Source: Paenarthrobacter nicotinovorans
GTDB taxonomy: Bacteria; Actinomycetota; Actinomycetes; Actinomycetales; Micrococcaceae
Direction: 5' to 3'
DNA length: 64,000 bases
Assembly (NCBI RefSeq): GCF_007670255.1
Contig: NZ_SZVS01000004.1
Span: 186,001 to 250,000, forward strand
The notes beneath the pieces are model-generated. The model saw only the letters and a program-made list of their open reading frames with translations, searched no databases and was not told where the DNA came from. Within the stretch, counting starts at the first letter, position 1. Each line of letters begins with the position of its first letter. The position numbers and the translations under genes were made by a program. Positions 33,499-41,772 of this stretch are shown here, in pieces.

Positions 33499-33957
33499 CT
33501 AGCAGCCCTCGAAGTCGCTCAGCACCTTGACCTTTGCAGCCGACCCCGAGGACGGATCGAAGGCGTAGCCGATCCACTCCTTCGCCAGCCGACGGGCAAG
33601 CTCCACGCCCACAACGCGCTGGCCCATGGTGAGGACTTGGCAGTCGTTGGACAGAATGGAGCGTTCCACGGAGAACGAATCGTGCGCTGCCGTAGCCCGG
33701 ATTCCCGGCACCTTGTTCGCGGCAATGGCCACACCGATTCCCGTACCGCAGAACAGGATGGCGCGGTCGGCTTTGCCGTCCCGGATCATCTCACCGGCCG
33801 CGATACCCACATAGGGATACGGGCGCGAGAAGTCCTCATCGTCACGATGGACTCCGATATCGATCACTTCGGTGATCCGTGAGTCGGCCTGGAGGTCGGC
33901 CAGGATTCGGTCCTTGTAGTCAACGCCGGCTTCGTCGGCGCCCACGATGATGCGCAT
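33499..33957 (-). CDS. RpiB/LacA/LacB-type sugar-phosphate isomerase
   Basis: A 152-residue isomerase of the RpiB family. The active-site Cys70 lies in 'ILFCGTGIGVAIAANK', with 'GVHRDDEDFSRPYPYVG' and 'RATAAHDSFSVERSILSNDC' also typical. RpiB enzymes interconvert ribose- and ribulose-5-phosphate. Close relatives (EryI/DerI) act on erythrulose- and erythrose-4-phosphate, which fits the kinase, SDR and transketolase genes here better. It is last in the minus-strand operon, 13 bases after the kinase gene. The exact substrate is an inference. Confidence 0.88.
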   Translation of the reverse strand: MRIIVGADEAGVDYKDRILADLQADSRITEVIDIGVHRDDEDFSRPYPYVGIAAGEMIRDGKADRAILFCGTGIGVAIAANKVPGIRATAAHDSFSVERSILSNDCQVLTMGQRVVGVELARRLAKEWIGYAFDPSSGSAAKVKVLSDFEGC

Positions 33958-33970
33958 GGTGGTGGTTCTC

Positions 33971-35707
33971 CTAGTGGTTGGCGGCAGCTACGGGAACTGC
34001 AGTGAAATGGGGTCCGACGGCGGCAAACACCATGGCGAGCGACGTCGCCCCGGGATCGGGCGTGCCGATGCTTTTCTCGGCGAGTGGCCTGGCACGGCCC
34101 TTGAGGGGTCGAAGGTCCGCGGTGGACGCAGCCGCGGTTGTTGCATCAGCCGCGGCAGTTGCCCACGCGTGTTCCAAGGGCGTACCGGCAGCCACACCTT
34201 TCTCCAGCGAGGAAACAAACGGCAGCAGCGCATCCATCATGGTCTTGTCGCCGATCTCCGCCTTTCCAAGGCTCGCCATGCGGTCAGCGAAGGCACGGAC
34301 AGACTCGGTGAGGACCTCCGGCGTCGGGATTTCCGCGTCTCCCAAGCGTTCACCAAAAGCGCGCAGCCCGGCACCCCACAGGACGCCCGACGTGCCGCCG
34401 GCTTTATCGGCCCAGGCGTCTCCAGCGGCAATCAGGACCGAACCAGCGCCGGCGCCCACGGAAAAGGCGGCCGCAGCAGCCTCGAGGGATGCCGCCGAGC
34501 CGCGGACCATGCCGCGTCCATGGTCGCCGTCGCCGGCTATGGCATCCATGTCGCCCAGCATGGTTTCGGAAGAACGCAGCAGGGCGGCCGCGGTCTCCAA
34601 AGCACCAAGGCACTGACCCGCGTAGGCGCGGGAAGCCTCTGTGGAGGAGTAGTGGGCCGCTTCCGTGACGAAATCCTCGGAGGCGTCCTCGGAGGCAACA
34701 ACGTCGAATCCGACGGACCCCCGACGGTACGCTGGCGTCAGCGCCGGGGCTGTCCAGTACTGCTCCAGTTCGTCATCGAGCCACGTGAGCGTCAGCGATG
34801 CGCCGGCCATGTCCAAGGACGTCACCAGTTCGCCAACTTCCGGCATCACCAGCGTGTAGCCGGCGTCGCGAAGCAGGGGAGCCACGGTGCGCCAAAGGAC
34901 GAAGAGCTCCTCGTGTTTGGTTGAACCCAGGCCGTTCAGGATCACCGCGAGCCGCGTCGAACCGCCCGCAGGAGCCTCCTCCAGCACGCGCCGTACCAGT
35001 TCCCGGCCAAGCTCGACGGCGGTGGGCAGCTCGGTATCGAACAGTCCGGGTTCGCCGTGGATGCCCAGGCCCAGGCCCATCTGTCCCTCGGGAAGGCGGA
35101 AGAGCGGAGCATCGGCACCAGGGAACGTGCAGCCACCGAACGCTGTTCCGATGGTGCGTGTGAGCTCGTTCGTCTTGCGGCCCAACCGGACCACGGAGTC
35201 CAGATCCAGTCCGGCCTCAGCGGCAGCACCCATGACCTTGAAGACCACGAAGTCGCCGGCAATTCCGCGGCGCTTTTCGATCTCGGAAAGGGGAGCGCTG
35301 GCGATGTCGTCCGTGACCAGCACGTTTTCCGCCCGGATGCCTTCAGCGTTCAAGCGCTCGCTGGCCATTCCGAAATTCATGACGTCCCCGGCATAGTTGC
35401 CGTAGGTGAACACCACCCCGGCTCCGGAGTTGGCAGCCTTCGCCACGGAGTAGGCCTGCTGGGTGGACGGTGAGGTGAAGATATTGCCCACCACGGCACC
35501 GTCAGCGAAACCCGGGCCGATGATGCCGGCGAATGCGGGATAGTGGCCCGAGCCACCGCCTGTGATCACGGCGACTTTTGGCGTGGCCGGCCGGTTGCGT
35601 CGTACAGCTCCGCCCTCAACCTGGCGAACGAGGTCCGAGTGGGCGTCACAGAAGCCGGCAAGCGCTTCATCTGCAAAGTCAGCGGGATCGTTGAAGATTT
35701 TGGTCAT
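33971..35707 (-). CDS. Fused DhaK-DhaL ketose kinase (dihydroxyacetone/erythrulose kinase type)
   Basis: A 578-residue ATP-dependent kinase. The DhaK domain (about 1-330) has 'TGGGSGHYPAFAG' and the substrate-binding His217 in 'GIHGEPG', which forms a covalent adduct with the ketose carbonyl. The DhaL domain (about 365-578) has the nucleotide/Mg site 'AGDGDHGRGM' (Asp393, Asp395). Fused kinases of this type phosphorylate dihydroxyacetone or erythrulose. Its neighbours, an SDR and two isomerases, make a tetrulose the likely substrate. The ATG at 35707 is chosen; the longer start at 35848 reads into the SDR gene. Confidence 0.92.
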   Translation of the reverse strand: MTKIFNDPADFADEALAGFCDAHSDLVRQVEGGAVRRNRPATPKVAVITGGGSGHYPAFAGIIGPGFADGAVVGNIFTSPSTQQAYSVAKAANSGAGVVFTYGNYAGDVMNFGMASERLNAEGIRAENVLVTDDIASAPLSEIEKRRGIAGDFVVFKVMGAAAEAGLDLDSVVRLGRKTNELTRTIGTAFGGCTFPGADAPLFRLPEGQMGLGLGIHGEPGLFDTELPTAVELGRELVRRVLEEAPAGGSTRLAVILNGLGSTKHEELFVLWRTVAPLLRDAGYTLVMPEVGELVTSLDMAGASLTLTWLDDELEQYWTAPALTPAYRRGSVGFDVVASEDASEDFVTEAAHYSSTEASRAYAGQCLGALETAAALLRSSETMLGDMDAIAGDGDHGRGMVRGSAASLEAAAAAFSVGAGAGSVLIAAGDAWADKAGGTSGVLWGAGLRAFGERLGDAEIPTPEVLTESVRAFADRMASLGKAEIGDKTMMDALLPFVSSLEKGVAAGTPLEHAWATAAADATTAAASTADLRPLKGRARPLAEKSIGTPDPGATSLAMVFAAVGPHFTAVPVAAANH

Positions 35708-35738
35708 GGTGGGTCCTGGTTTTCCTCGAAGAACGGGA

Positions 35739-36512
35739 CTAGTGGATGTGGCTGCCGCCGTTGATGTCGATCGTGGTGCCAGTGAGGTACGCGGAATCCT
35801 CGGAGGAGAGGAACGTGATGACGGCGGCCACTTCCTCCGTAGTGGCATTGCGGCCCAAGGGGATGCCGGCGTTGATGGCGGCTTCCTGCTCTTCAGTGCT
35901 GCCCACGCGGATGTTGGTGTCTACTGCGCCGGGGGTGATGGCGTTGACGGTCACGCCGGTTTCACCGATTTCACGGGCCAGGGCCTTGGTGAATCCGAGG
36001 ATGGCCGCCTTGGCTGCCGAGTAGGGAACCTTGCCGAACACGCCACCGCCGCGCTGCGCGGAAACGGAGGACATGTTCACGATGCGGCCCCAGCCGTTGG
36101 CGATCATGTCCGGCAGGAACGCCTTGGTTACGAGGTAGGTGCCGGTGGCGTTGACGTCCATGACCTTGTGCCACAGTTCAAGCGTGGTTTCGAGGAACGG
36201 GACGGGCGAGGTGATTCCGGCGATGTTCGCCAAGGCGCCGACGGGAGGAAGGTGACCGCTGGAAACCTCAGCGGCAACGGCTGCCTGGGCAGCTGCGACG
36301 GAAGCTTCGTTGGCGACGTCGATCTCGTAACCGAAAGCCGGGACGTTGAACTCGTTGCCGATTTCGGCGGCAACCTTGGCGGACTTCTCGCCGTCGAGGT
36401 CCAGGATGGCGACGCCCCATCCTTGGGCGGCGTAGCGGCGGGCGGTGGTGAGGCCGATGCCGCGCTCTGAGGTGGCTCCGGTGAGGACGGCGGTGCGCTG
36501 GATGGTGGTCAT
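35739..36512 (-). CDS. Short-chain dehydrogenase/reductase (polyol or ketose dehydrogenase)
   Basis: A 257-residue classic SDR. The nucleotide-binding motif is 'TGATSERGIG' (residues 11-20), the 'NIAG' motif is near 97, and the catalytic residues are in 'NMSSVSAQ' (Ser near 149) and 'YSAAK' (Tyr164, Lys168). It lies 31 bases upstream of the ketose kinase gene and probably oxidises the polyol that becomes the kinase substrate, for example a threitol or erythritol to erythrulose. The polyol is not determined from sequence. Confidence 0.9.
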   Translation of the reverse strand: MTTIQRTAVLTGATSERGIGLTTARRYAAQGWGVAILDLDGEKSAKVAAEIGNEFNVPAFGYEIDVANEASVAAAQAAVAAEVSSGHLPPVGALANIAGITSPVPFLETTLELWHKVMDVNATGTYLVTKAFLPDMIANGWGRIVNMSSVSAQRGGGVFGKVPYSAAKAAILGFTKALAREIGETGVTVNAITPGAVDTNIRVGSTEEQEAAINAGIPLGRNATTEEVAAVITFLSSEDSAYLTGTTIDINGGSHIH

Positions 36513-36536
36513 GGTGCTCCTTGAAAGTTGTGGTTG

Positions 36537-37379
36537 TTAGATGAGGTCTGAGATGTAGCTGCCGGCTTTGGCGGCGGCGGCCGGTCGCTCGTCGTGGGTG
36601 ACGTCGCGCGTTTCGAGTTCCAGTGAGAAGTGGCCGGTGTAGCCGGCGCCCCGCAGCTTTGAGAGGCCGGCGGCAAAGTCAGCCTGGCCATTGCCGATGC
36701 TGAGGTTGATGTTGCCGGGCTGCGTGTCAGTGGCAGCCGTCGCGTCGCGGAGGTGCACATGGGTGATGCGCTCGCCAAACCGCGAAACGAAGTCCTCGGG
36801 GTCGCCGCCGGAGGCAACGATGTGGCTGAAGTCCATGACGATTCCGACATCGGAACCGGCCAGGCGGTCTGCGAGCAGCTGCGCGCGTTCGATGTTCCAG
36901 CAAAGCCGGAAGTAGTGGAGGGACTCGGTCCACAGCTCGACGCCGAACTCCTTGGCCCGCTCCGACGCGTGGATCAGCTGCGAAGCAACAGCGTCGATGT
37001 CTTCTTCCAAACTGCGCACAGGATCGTGGTCGATCGCTCCGCATGGGAGGACAAGCGCCTTCGCGCCGGTCTTCTCCGCCAGGCTGAGCAGCATCCCAAG
37101 GTGGCGTTCGCGCGCTTCCGCGGCACCGGCGTCGAGCGTTGCGTTCAGGTCGCCGACGTCGCCGTTGACCGAGCGGACGCGGAGTCCGGAATCACGCACG
37201 ACGGCGGCAACCGCCTCGACTGCCTTGGCGTCAAGTATGTAGGGCACGTGGTCGCAGACGCCGGGGAGGGCGCCCAGGTCAATCTCCTCGAAGCCGAGCC
37301 CGCGCATGGTGTGCAGGGCGGCGGCGAGGTCCTGGTGTCGAAAGCTGATGGAAGAACAGCCCAGTCGGTGATGAAACAT
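36537..37379 (-). CDS. TIM-barrel sugar-phosphate isomerase/epimerase
   Basis: A 280-residue protein of the AP-endonuclease-2 (xylose isomerase-like) family: 'GLGFEEIDLGALPGVCDHVP', 'VLPCGAIDHDP', 'ELWTESLHYFRLCWNIE', 'VGIVMDFSHIVASGGDP' and 'THVHLRDATA'. Metal ligands Glu, Asp, His and Glu are in the expected places. Related enzymes include hydroxypyruvate isomerase and the L-erythrulose-1-phosphate isomerase LerI. It is the first gene of the minus-strand operon and faces the shared control region. Confidence 0.87.
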   Translation of the reverse strand: MFHHRLGCSSISFRHQDLAAALHTMRGLGFEEIDLGALPGVCDHVPYILDAKAVEAVAAVVRDSGLRVRSVNGDVGDLNATLDAGAAEARERHLGMLLSLAEKTGAKALVLPCGAIDHDPVRSLEEDIDAVASQLIHASERAKEFGVELWTESLHYFRLCWNIERAQLLADRLAGSDVGIVMDFSHIVASGGDPEDFVSRFGERITHVHLRDATAATDTQPGNINLSIGNGQADFAAGLSKLRGAGYTGHFSLELETRDVTHDERPAAAAKAGSYISDLI

Positions 37380-37448
37380 CGTCGTTGATCCTCAAGTTGA
37401 GCCCCTCGACGGAGAAGGGCCTTAGTGATGGACACCACGTTAGCTTCG

Positions 37449-37536
37449 TTAACTGTCAACAGTCAACCTCTCAAGTTGACTGTTGACATTGCTGGTGGTC
37501 TCGGTCACAGTTGACGTATTATGTTGACTGTCGACA
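37449..37536. promoter_or_regulatory. Repeated GTTGAC/GTCAAC operator region between divergent operons
   Basis: GTCAAC occurs twice in tandem (37455-37460, 37462-37467), mirrored by GTTGAC twice (37475-37480, 37482-37487), making a perfect 14-base inverted repeat with a 7-base spacer. Further copies lie at 37510-37515 and 37523-37528, the last followed by GTCGAC at 37530-37535. The region serves the divergent catabolic operons and probably binds the GntR protein encoded at 41004-41660. Confidence 0.7.
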
Positions 37537-37583
37537 GTGGGGTTGCCGAAGAAGCGCCGCACTTTTGAAAGGGAAAGACACTC

Positions 37584-38921
37584 ATGAGCAATGAAGCTCT
37601 GACCATGCGTGGTCCGGTTCATGGAACCAAGGAAGCAAAGCGCGTCGCCGTCGGCTCGGGCGTGGGCGCAGTCATCGAAACCTATGACTTCATCGGTTTC
37701 GGCACCGCCGCTGCGCTGTACTTCGGTACGGCCTTCTTCCCGGGCGCCGACCCGGTAACTGGCACCCTGGCCTCCTTCGCGACCCTCGGCGTCGGCTTCG
37801 CTGCCCGTCCGCTGGGCGGCATCATCGGTGGCCACCTTGGTGACAAGCTCGGTCGCAAGCCGGTGCTGGTGGCCTCGCTGATTCTCATGGGCCTGGCGAC
37901 TTTTGCTATCGGCTTGCTACCTACTTACCAGCAGGTTGGCCTTCTGGCTCCCGCGCTCCTGGTTCTTGTGCGCATCATCCAAGGCCTTGCCTTCGGTGCT
38001 GAATGGGGCGGTGCCATTTTGATGAGCTACGAGCACGCACCGTGGCGCAAAAAGGGCCAGTTCACGGGAATCGTGCAGGCCGGCTTCCCCGTTGGCTTGT
38101 TGCTCGCGAACCTCGTGTTCCTCTTCAGTGTTGGCCTCGGCAGCGAATGGGCGTGGCGCGTGCCGTTCCTGGCGAGCATCCTGCTGGTGGCCGTTGGTTT
38201 GATCATCCGTTCCAAAGTTCCCGAGTCCCCGGTCTTTGAGGACGTCAAGACCAAGGGCGACATCGTGAAGTCCCCCATCGTTGAGGTCATCAAGACCGAC
38301 TGGCGCAACATCGTCCGCGGCATCGGCCTCCGCATCGCCGAAACCGCAGGCTACGCCGTCTCCGTGACCTACATGATTTCCTACCTGCACAGCACCAAGC
38401 TCGCAGACAAGACCCAGACCCTGGTTGCCCTGTGCATCGCGGCCGCCATCGGCATCTTCGCCACCTACGCCTGGGGTAAGTTGACCGACAAGGTAGGCCG
38501 CCGGCCCGTCTACATCTGGTCCACCGCGTTCGCCGTTGTCTTCGGCATCCCGATGTTCCTCCTGGTCAACACCGGTCTCTTCATCTTCATCATCGCCACC
38601 ATTGTGATCGCGTACGCCGTGTGCCAGAACTCCCTCGCCGGTGCCCAGGGCGCTTGGTTCCCGGAACTCTTCCAGGCCAAGACCCGTTCCTCCGGCGCCT
38701 CCCTGGCCTACCAGATCTCCGCCATGGTCTCCGGTTTTACGCCCTTCATCACCACGCTGCTGTTTGTGAGCTTTGGTTGGGTTGGCCCTGCAGCCCTCTT
38801 CAGCATCTATGGCGCGATCGGTCTGTGGGCCGCGCTGGTCACCAAGGAAACCTGGGGTAAGCGTGAGCGCAAGCTCGCCGAAGAAGCCGCCAGCAAAACT
38901 CCCCAGACGGTAAACGCCTAA
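37584..38921 (+). CDS. MFS transporter, metabolite:H+ symporter (MHS) type
   Basis: A 445-residue transporter with twelve membrane helices. The MHS-type features are 'GSGVGAVIETYDFIGFGTAA' at the first helix, motif A 'GGHLGDKLGRKPVLV', and 'LVRIIQGLAFGAEWGGAILM'. Related proteins move shikimate, proline/betaine or dicarboxylates, and some polyols. Given its neighbours it probably imports the sugar or polyol consumed by the locus. It is the first gene of the plus-strand operon. Confidence 0.92.
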   Translation: MSNEALTMRGPVHGTKEAKRVAVGSGVGAVIETYDFIGFGTAAALYFGTAFFPGADPVTGTLASFATLGVGFAARPLGGIIGGHLGDKLGRKPVLVASLILMGLATFAIGLLPTYQQVGLLAPALLVLVRIIQGLAFGAEWGGAILMSYEHAPWRKKGQFTGIVQAGFPVGLLLANLVFLFSVGLGSEWAWRVPFLASILLVAVGLIIRSKVPESPVFEDVKTKGDIVKSPIVEVIKTDWRNIVRGIGLRIAETAGYAVSVTYMISYLHSTKLADKTQTLVALCIAAAIGIFATYAWGKLTDKVGRRPVYIWSTAFAVVFGIPMFLLVNTGLFIFIIATIVIAYAVCQNSLAGAQGAWFPELFQAKTRSSGASLAYQISAMVSGFTPFITTLLFVSFGWVGPAALFSIYGAIGLWAALVTKETWGKRERKLAEEAASKTPQTVNA

Positions 38922-38934
38922 GCAACCACTCGAC

Positions 38935-38969
38935 GTCGGGCGCGTTCTCCCCATCGGTACGCGCCCGAC
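38935..38969 (+). other. Intergenic hairpin between the MFS and transketolase genes
   Basis: GTCGGGCGCG (38935-38944) pairs perfectly with CGCGCCCGAC (38960-38969). There is no T-run. It may stabilise or attenuate the transcript between the transporter and the enzymes. Confidence 0.5.
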
Positions 38970-38983
38970 CCGGAAGGAATCCA

Positions 38984-39874
38984 GTGTCTCTCTCATCAGT
39001 AGAAGCAGCGCCCGCTTTGCCGGCCGCCGAGCGCGTCGAGCGTATCCGCGCTGCTGCCTATCACATCCGCCACCACGCCCTGAACATGGGCGAGGTACAA
39101 GGCCAAGGCTACGTCGGTCAGGCGCTGGGTGCCGCGGACATGTTCGCCGCCGTATACGCCGACCAGCTCAGCTACCAGGCCGAAAACCCTCACTGGGAGG
39201 GCCGGGACCGGTTCCTGCTCTCCACGGGCCATTACGCGATCGGACACTACGCGGCGCTGGCTGAAGCCGGAATCGTCCCGGTTGCCGAGCTGGAAACCTA
39301 CGGTTCGGATGATTCCCGCCTGCCGATGTCCGGAATGTCCACCTACACCCCGGGCATGGAAATCTCCGGCGGTTCGCTGGGCCACGGCCTCACGATTGCC
39401 GTGGGTATGGCATTGGGCTTGCGGGCCCAAGGTTCGGCTTCGCGGGTAATCAACTTCCTTTCCGACGGTGAGTTGGATGAAGGTTCGACCTGGGAGGCGG
39501 CCATGGGGGCGCACCACCACCAGCTGGGCAACCTCATCGCCATGGTGGACATCAACGCACTCCAGGCCGACGGCGCCACCAACACGGTGCTGCGCACCGA
39601 GCCGGTGACGGAGAAGTGGGAATCGTTCGGTTGGTACACGCAGCGGGTGGACGGGAACGACGTCGGTGCGCTGCTGGCTGCGTTCGACAACATCGCCTCG
39701 GTTTCCGATCCGGTCGGGAGGCCGTCCGTGATCCTGTGTGACACCAAGGTGGGCCGTGGCGTGCCACTGCTGGAGACCCGCGAGAAGGCGCACTTCATGC
39801 GCATCGAAGAAAACGAATGGCAGATCTGCCGCGATCAGTTGACTGCAGGATACGAAGGGACGGTCTCAGCATGA
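38984..39874 (+). CDS. Transketolase, N-terminal subunit
   Basis: A 296-residue protein starting at GTG after GGAAGGA. It contains the thiamine-diphosphate-binding half of transketolase: 'VNFLSDGELDEGSTWEAAMG' followed by 'NLIAMVDINALQADGAT'. The C-terminal half is encoded by the next gene, overlapping by four bases (ATGA). Together they form an alpha2-beta2 transketolase. Split transketolases occur in apiose catabolism (AptA/AptB) and in other sugar loci. Here the enzyme would process a tetrose phosphate or a branched ketose phosphate. Confidence 0.92.
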   Translation: MSLSSVEAAPALPAAERVERIRAAAYHIRHHALNMGEVQGQGYVGQALGAADMFAAVYADQLSYQAENPHWEGRDRFLLSTGHYAIGHYAALAEAGIVPVAELETYGSDDSRLPMSGMSTYTPGMEISGGSLGHGLTIAVGMALGLRAQGSASRVINFLSDGELDEGSTWEAAMGAHHHQLGNLIAMVDINALQADGATNTVLRTEPVTEKWESFGWYTQRVDGNDVGALLAAFDNIASVSDPVGRPSVILCDTKVGRGVPLLETREKAHFMRIEENEWQICRDQLTAGYEGTVSA

Positions 39875-40866
39875 GCACCACCACGGCAAAGCCGAAGTTG
39901 AAGACCTCGGCCATGATCGCCTCGTTCGCCGACCCTGGCCAGAAGACCACGTCCGCCCCGTTCGGGCACGCTCTGGTGGCAGCCGCGGAAGCCAACCCTG
40001 CGATTGTCGGGTTGACCGCGGACCTGGGCAAGTACACGGACATGCACATCTTCGCGAAGGCCTTCCCGGAGAGATTCTTCCAAATGGGCATGGCCGAGCA
40101 GCTCCTGTTTGGTGCAGCCGCCGGCATGGCTGAGACCGGGCTGGTTCCTTTCGCGTCCACCTACTCCGTGTTCGCAGCCCGGCGTGCCTACGACTTCCTG
40201 TGCCTGGACATCGCCGAGCCCAACTTGAACGTCAACATCGTCGGCGGCCTGCCTGGCCTGACCACGGGCTACGGGCCAAGCCACCAGGCAACCGAAGACA
40301 TGGCGATCTTCCGCGGCATGCCCAACCTGACCATCGTGGACCCGTGCGACTCCGTGGACATCGAACAGGCAGTTCCGCAGCTCGCCGCCTCGGACGGCCC
40401 TACGTACCTGCGGTTGCTGCGCGGCAACGTGCCGACTGTCCTGGATGAGTACGACTACACATTCGAGCTCGGCAAAGCGAAGGTCCTGCGCGGCGGCAAC
40501 GACGTCGTATTCGTTTCCTCGGGCCTGATGACCATGCGTGCGCTGCAGGCCGCGGACGCCCTGGCTGCCCACAACGTTGACGTGGCAGTGGTTCACACTC
40601 CGACGATCAAGCCCTTCGACTCGGCAACCGTGCTGGCTGAACTGAACACGGATCGCCTCGCCGTGACGCTTGAGAACCACACCGTTGTTGGCGGTTTGTT
40701 CGAAACTGTTGCCTCCGCCGTCGTAAGTGCCGGTCTTGGCAAGCGCGTGGTTCCCATCGCGCTTCCGGACCAATTCCTCGACGCCGGCGCGCTGCCGACA
40801 CTGCACGAACGATACGGACTGTCCGTCGACCGGATCGTGGCAAAGGTGCTGGCTGAACTCGCCTAG
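39871..40866 (+). CDS. Transketolase, C-terminal subunit
   Basis: A 331-residue protein with the pyrimidine-binding domain (about 25-195; 'FFQMGMAEQLLFGAAAGMA', catalytic Glu in 'MAEQ') and the C-terminal transketolase domain (about 210-331). It starts at the ATGA overlap with the N-terminal subunit. The two subunits together cover a full transketolase of about 620 residues. It probably feeds the products of the locus into the pentose phosphate or glycolytic pathway. Confidence 0.92.
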   Translation: MSTTTAKPKLKTSAMIASFADPGQKTTSAPFGHALVAAAEANPAIVGLTADLGKYTDMHIFAKAFPERFFQMGMAEQLLFGAAAGMAETGLVPFASTYSVFAARRAYDFLCLDIAEPNLNVNIVGGLPGLTTGYGPSHQATEDMAIFRGMPNLTIVDPCDSVDIEQAVPQLAASDGPTYLRLLRGNVPTVLDEYDYTFELGKAKVLRGGNDVVFVSSGLMTMRALQAADALAAHNVDVAVVHTPTIKPFDSATVLAELNTDRLAVTLENHTVVGGLFETVASAVVSAGLGKRVVPIALPDQFLDAGALPTLHERYGLSVDRIVAKVLAELA

Positions 40867-40875
40867 CCCTCCGGA

Positions 40876-40934
40876 GTTTTTGTACAGCTAATGCCCTTAA
40901 AGCCGCTTCCAAAGGTCATTAGCTGTACAAAAAC
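40876..40934 (+). other. Perfect 18-base inverted repeat after the transketolase genes
   Basis: The 18-base arms at 40876-40893 and 40917-40934 are exact reverse complements with a 23-base loop. The left arm begins GTTTTTG and the right ends CAAAAAC, so the stem is AT-rich at its base and lacks a following T-run. It could be a transcription terminator variant or a regulator site near the GntR promoter. Confidence 0.6.
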
Positions 40935-41003
40935 CCGGGCGCCCGTAGTATCGACAGTTAACAACGGACTGTCAGCAGTTGCCAATAGAACCGAGGACAC
41001 ACC

Positions 41004-41660
41004 ATGGCCGCCACAGCCTCCCTGCTGGGACTGGAGAAGAAGAGCCTTCGCGAACAGGCGCTCGCAGCCTTGCGCACTGCAATCACCAGTGGCGAGCTTG
41101 AGCCGGGACGGCACCTGGTGGAGACCGAGCTCTCCGAAATGCTCCAGATCAGCCGGGGCACCCTGCGTGAAGCCCTCCGTCAGCTGGAACAGGAAGGCCT
41201 GATCTCCGCCGGACCGCGTGGGCGCATGTCCGTACGGCACTTGGACGTCAAGGAAATCCGGGACATCTTCGCTGTCCGTGGGGTGCTGGAGTCACTGGCC
41301 GCCCGGACCCTGAGCGACATGCCGGACAAGGAGCCCGCCCTCGCAGAGTTGCGTGCCGCCGTCGAAAATATGGACAAGGCCGCGAAATCCTCACTTGAGG
41401 AGCGCATCGAATCGGACCTCGAATTTCACCGCACGCTGTGCCGGCTGTCCGGAAACGAGACGTTGCTGCATTCGTGGGAGTCGTTGGAAGGCTCCATCCG
41501 GATGTCCATCATGTTCGCCGGGTTGGAACGCGCCACGCGCAACATGAGTGTCGGGCGGCATCATGACATTGTTGCAGCGATCGAGACCGGGAACGCTGCG
41601 AAGGCACGGGAAACGATCATCGAGCACATGAATGGCGCGGCCGAGAATTTGGTGGGGTAG
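41004..41660 (+). CDS. GntR-family regulator (FCD), likely local repressor
   Basis: A 218-residue FadR-type regulator. The helix-turn-helix lies at about residues 40-60 ('ETELSEMLQISRGTLREALR'). The FCD domain (about 75-215) has the metal/effector residues around 'DLEFHRTLCRLSGNETLLHS' and 'GRHHDIVAAIETGNAAKARE'. It follows the transketolase genes and probably binds the GTTGAC-type repeats at 37449-37536. Related half-sites lie just before its own start (near 40953-40980), which suggests autoregulation. Confidence 0.9.
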   Translation: MAATASLLGLEKKSLREQALAALRTAITSGELEPGRHLVETELSEMLQISRGTLREALRQLEQEGLISAGPRGRMSVRHLDVKEIRDIFAVRGVLESLAARTLSDMPDKEPALAELRAAVENMDKAAKSSLEERIESDLEFHRTLCRLSGNETLLHSWESLEGSIRMSIMFAGLERATRNMSVGRHHDIVAAIETGNAAKARETIIEHMNGAAENLVG

Positions 41661-41674
41661 TTCCTGCCCTAACC

Positions 41675-41703
41675 CAATTGCGCAACAGCCTGTTGCGCAA
41701 TTG
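41675..41703. other. Perfect 13-base inverted repeat
   Basis: CAATTGCGCAACA (41675-41687) and TGTTGCGCAATTG (41691-41703) flank a 3-base loop, 14 bases after the GntR stop. It may end the operon or be an operator for the next gene; no T-run follows. Confidence 0.5.
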
Positions 41704-41772
41704 CCATGGGCGCGGAGACAGTGGTGGTGAGTTCCCGAAGAGTAGTCCTCCCCGGGCATATGGTTGTGAACC

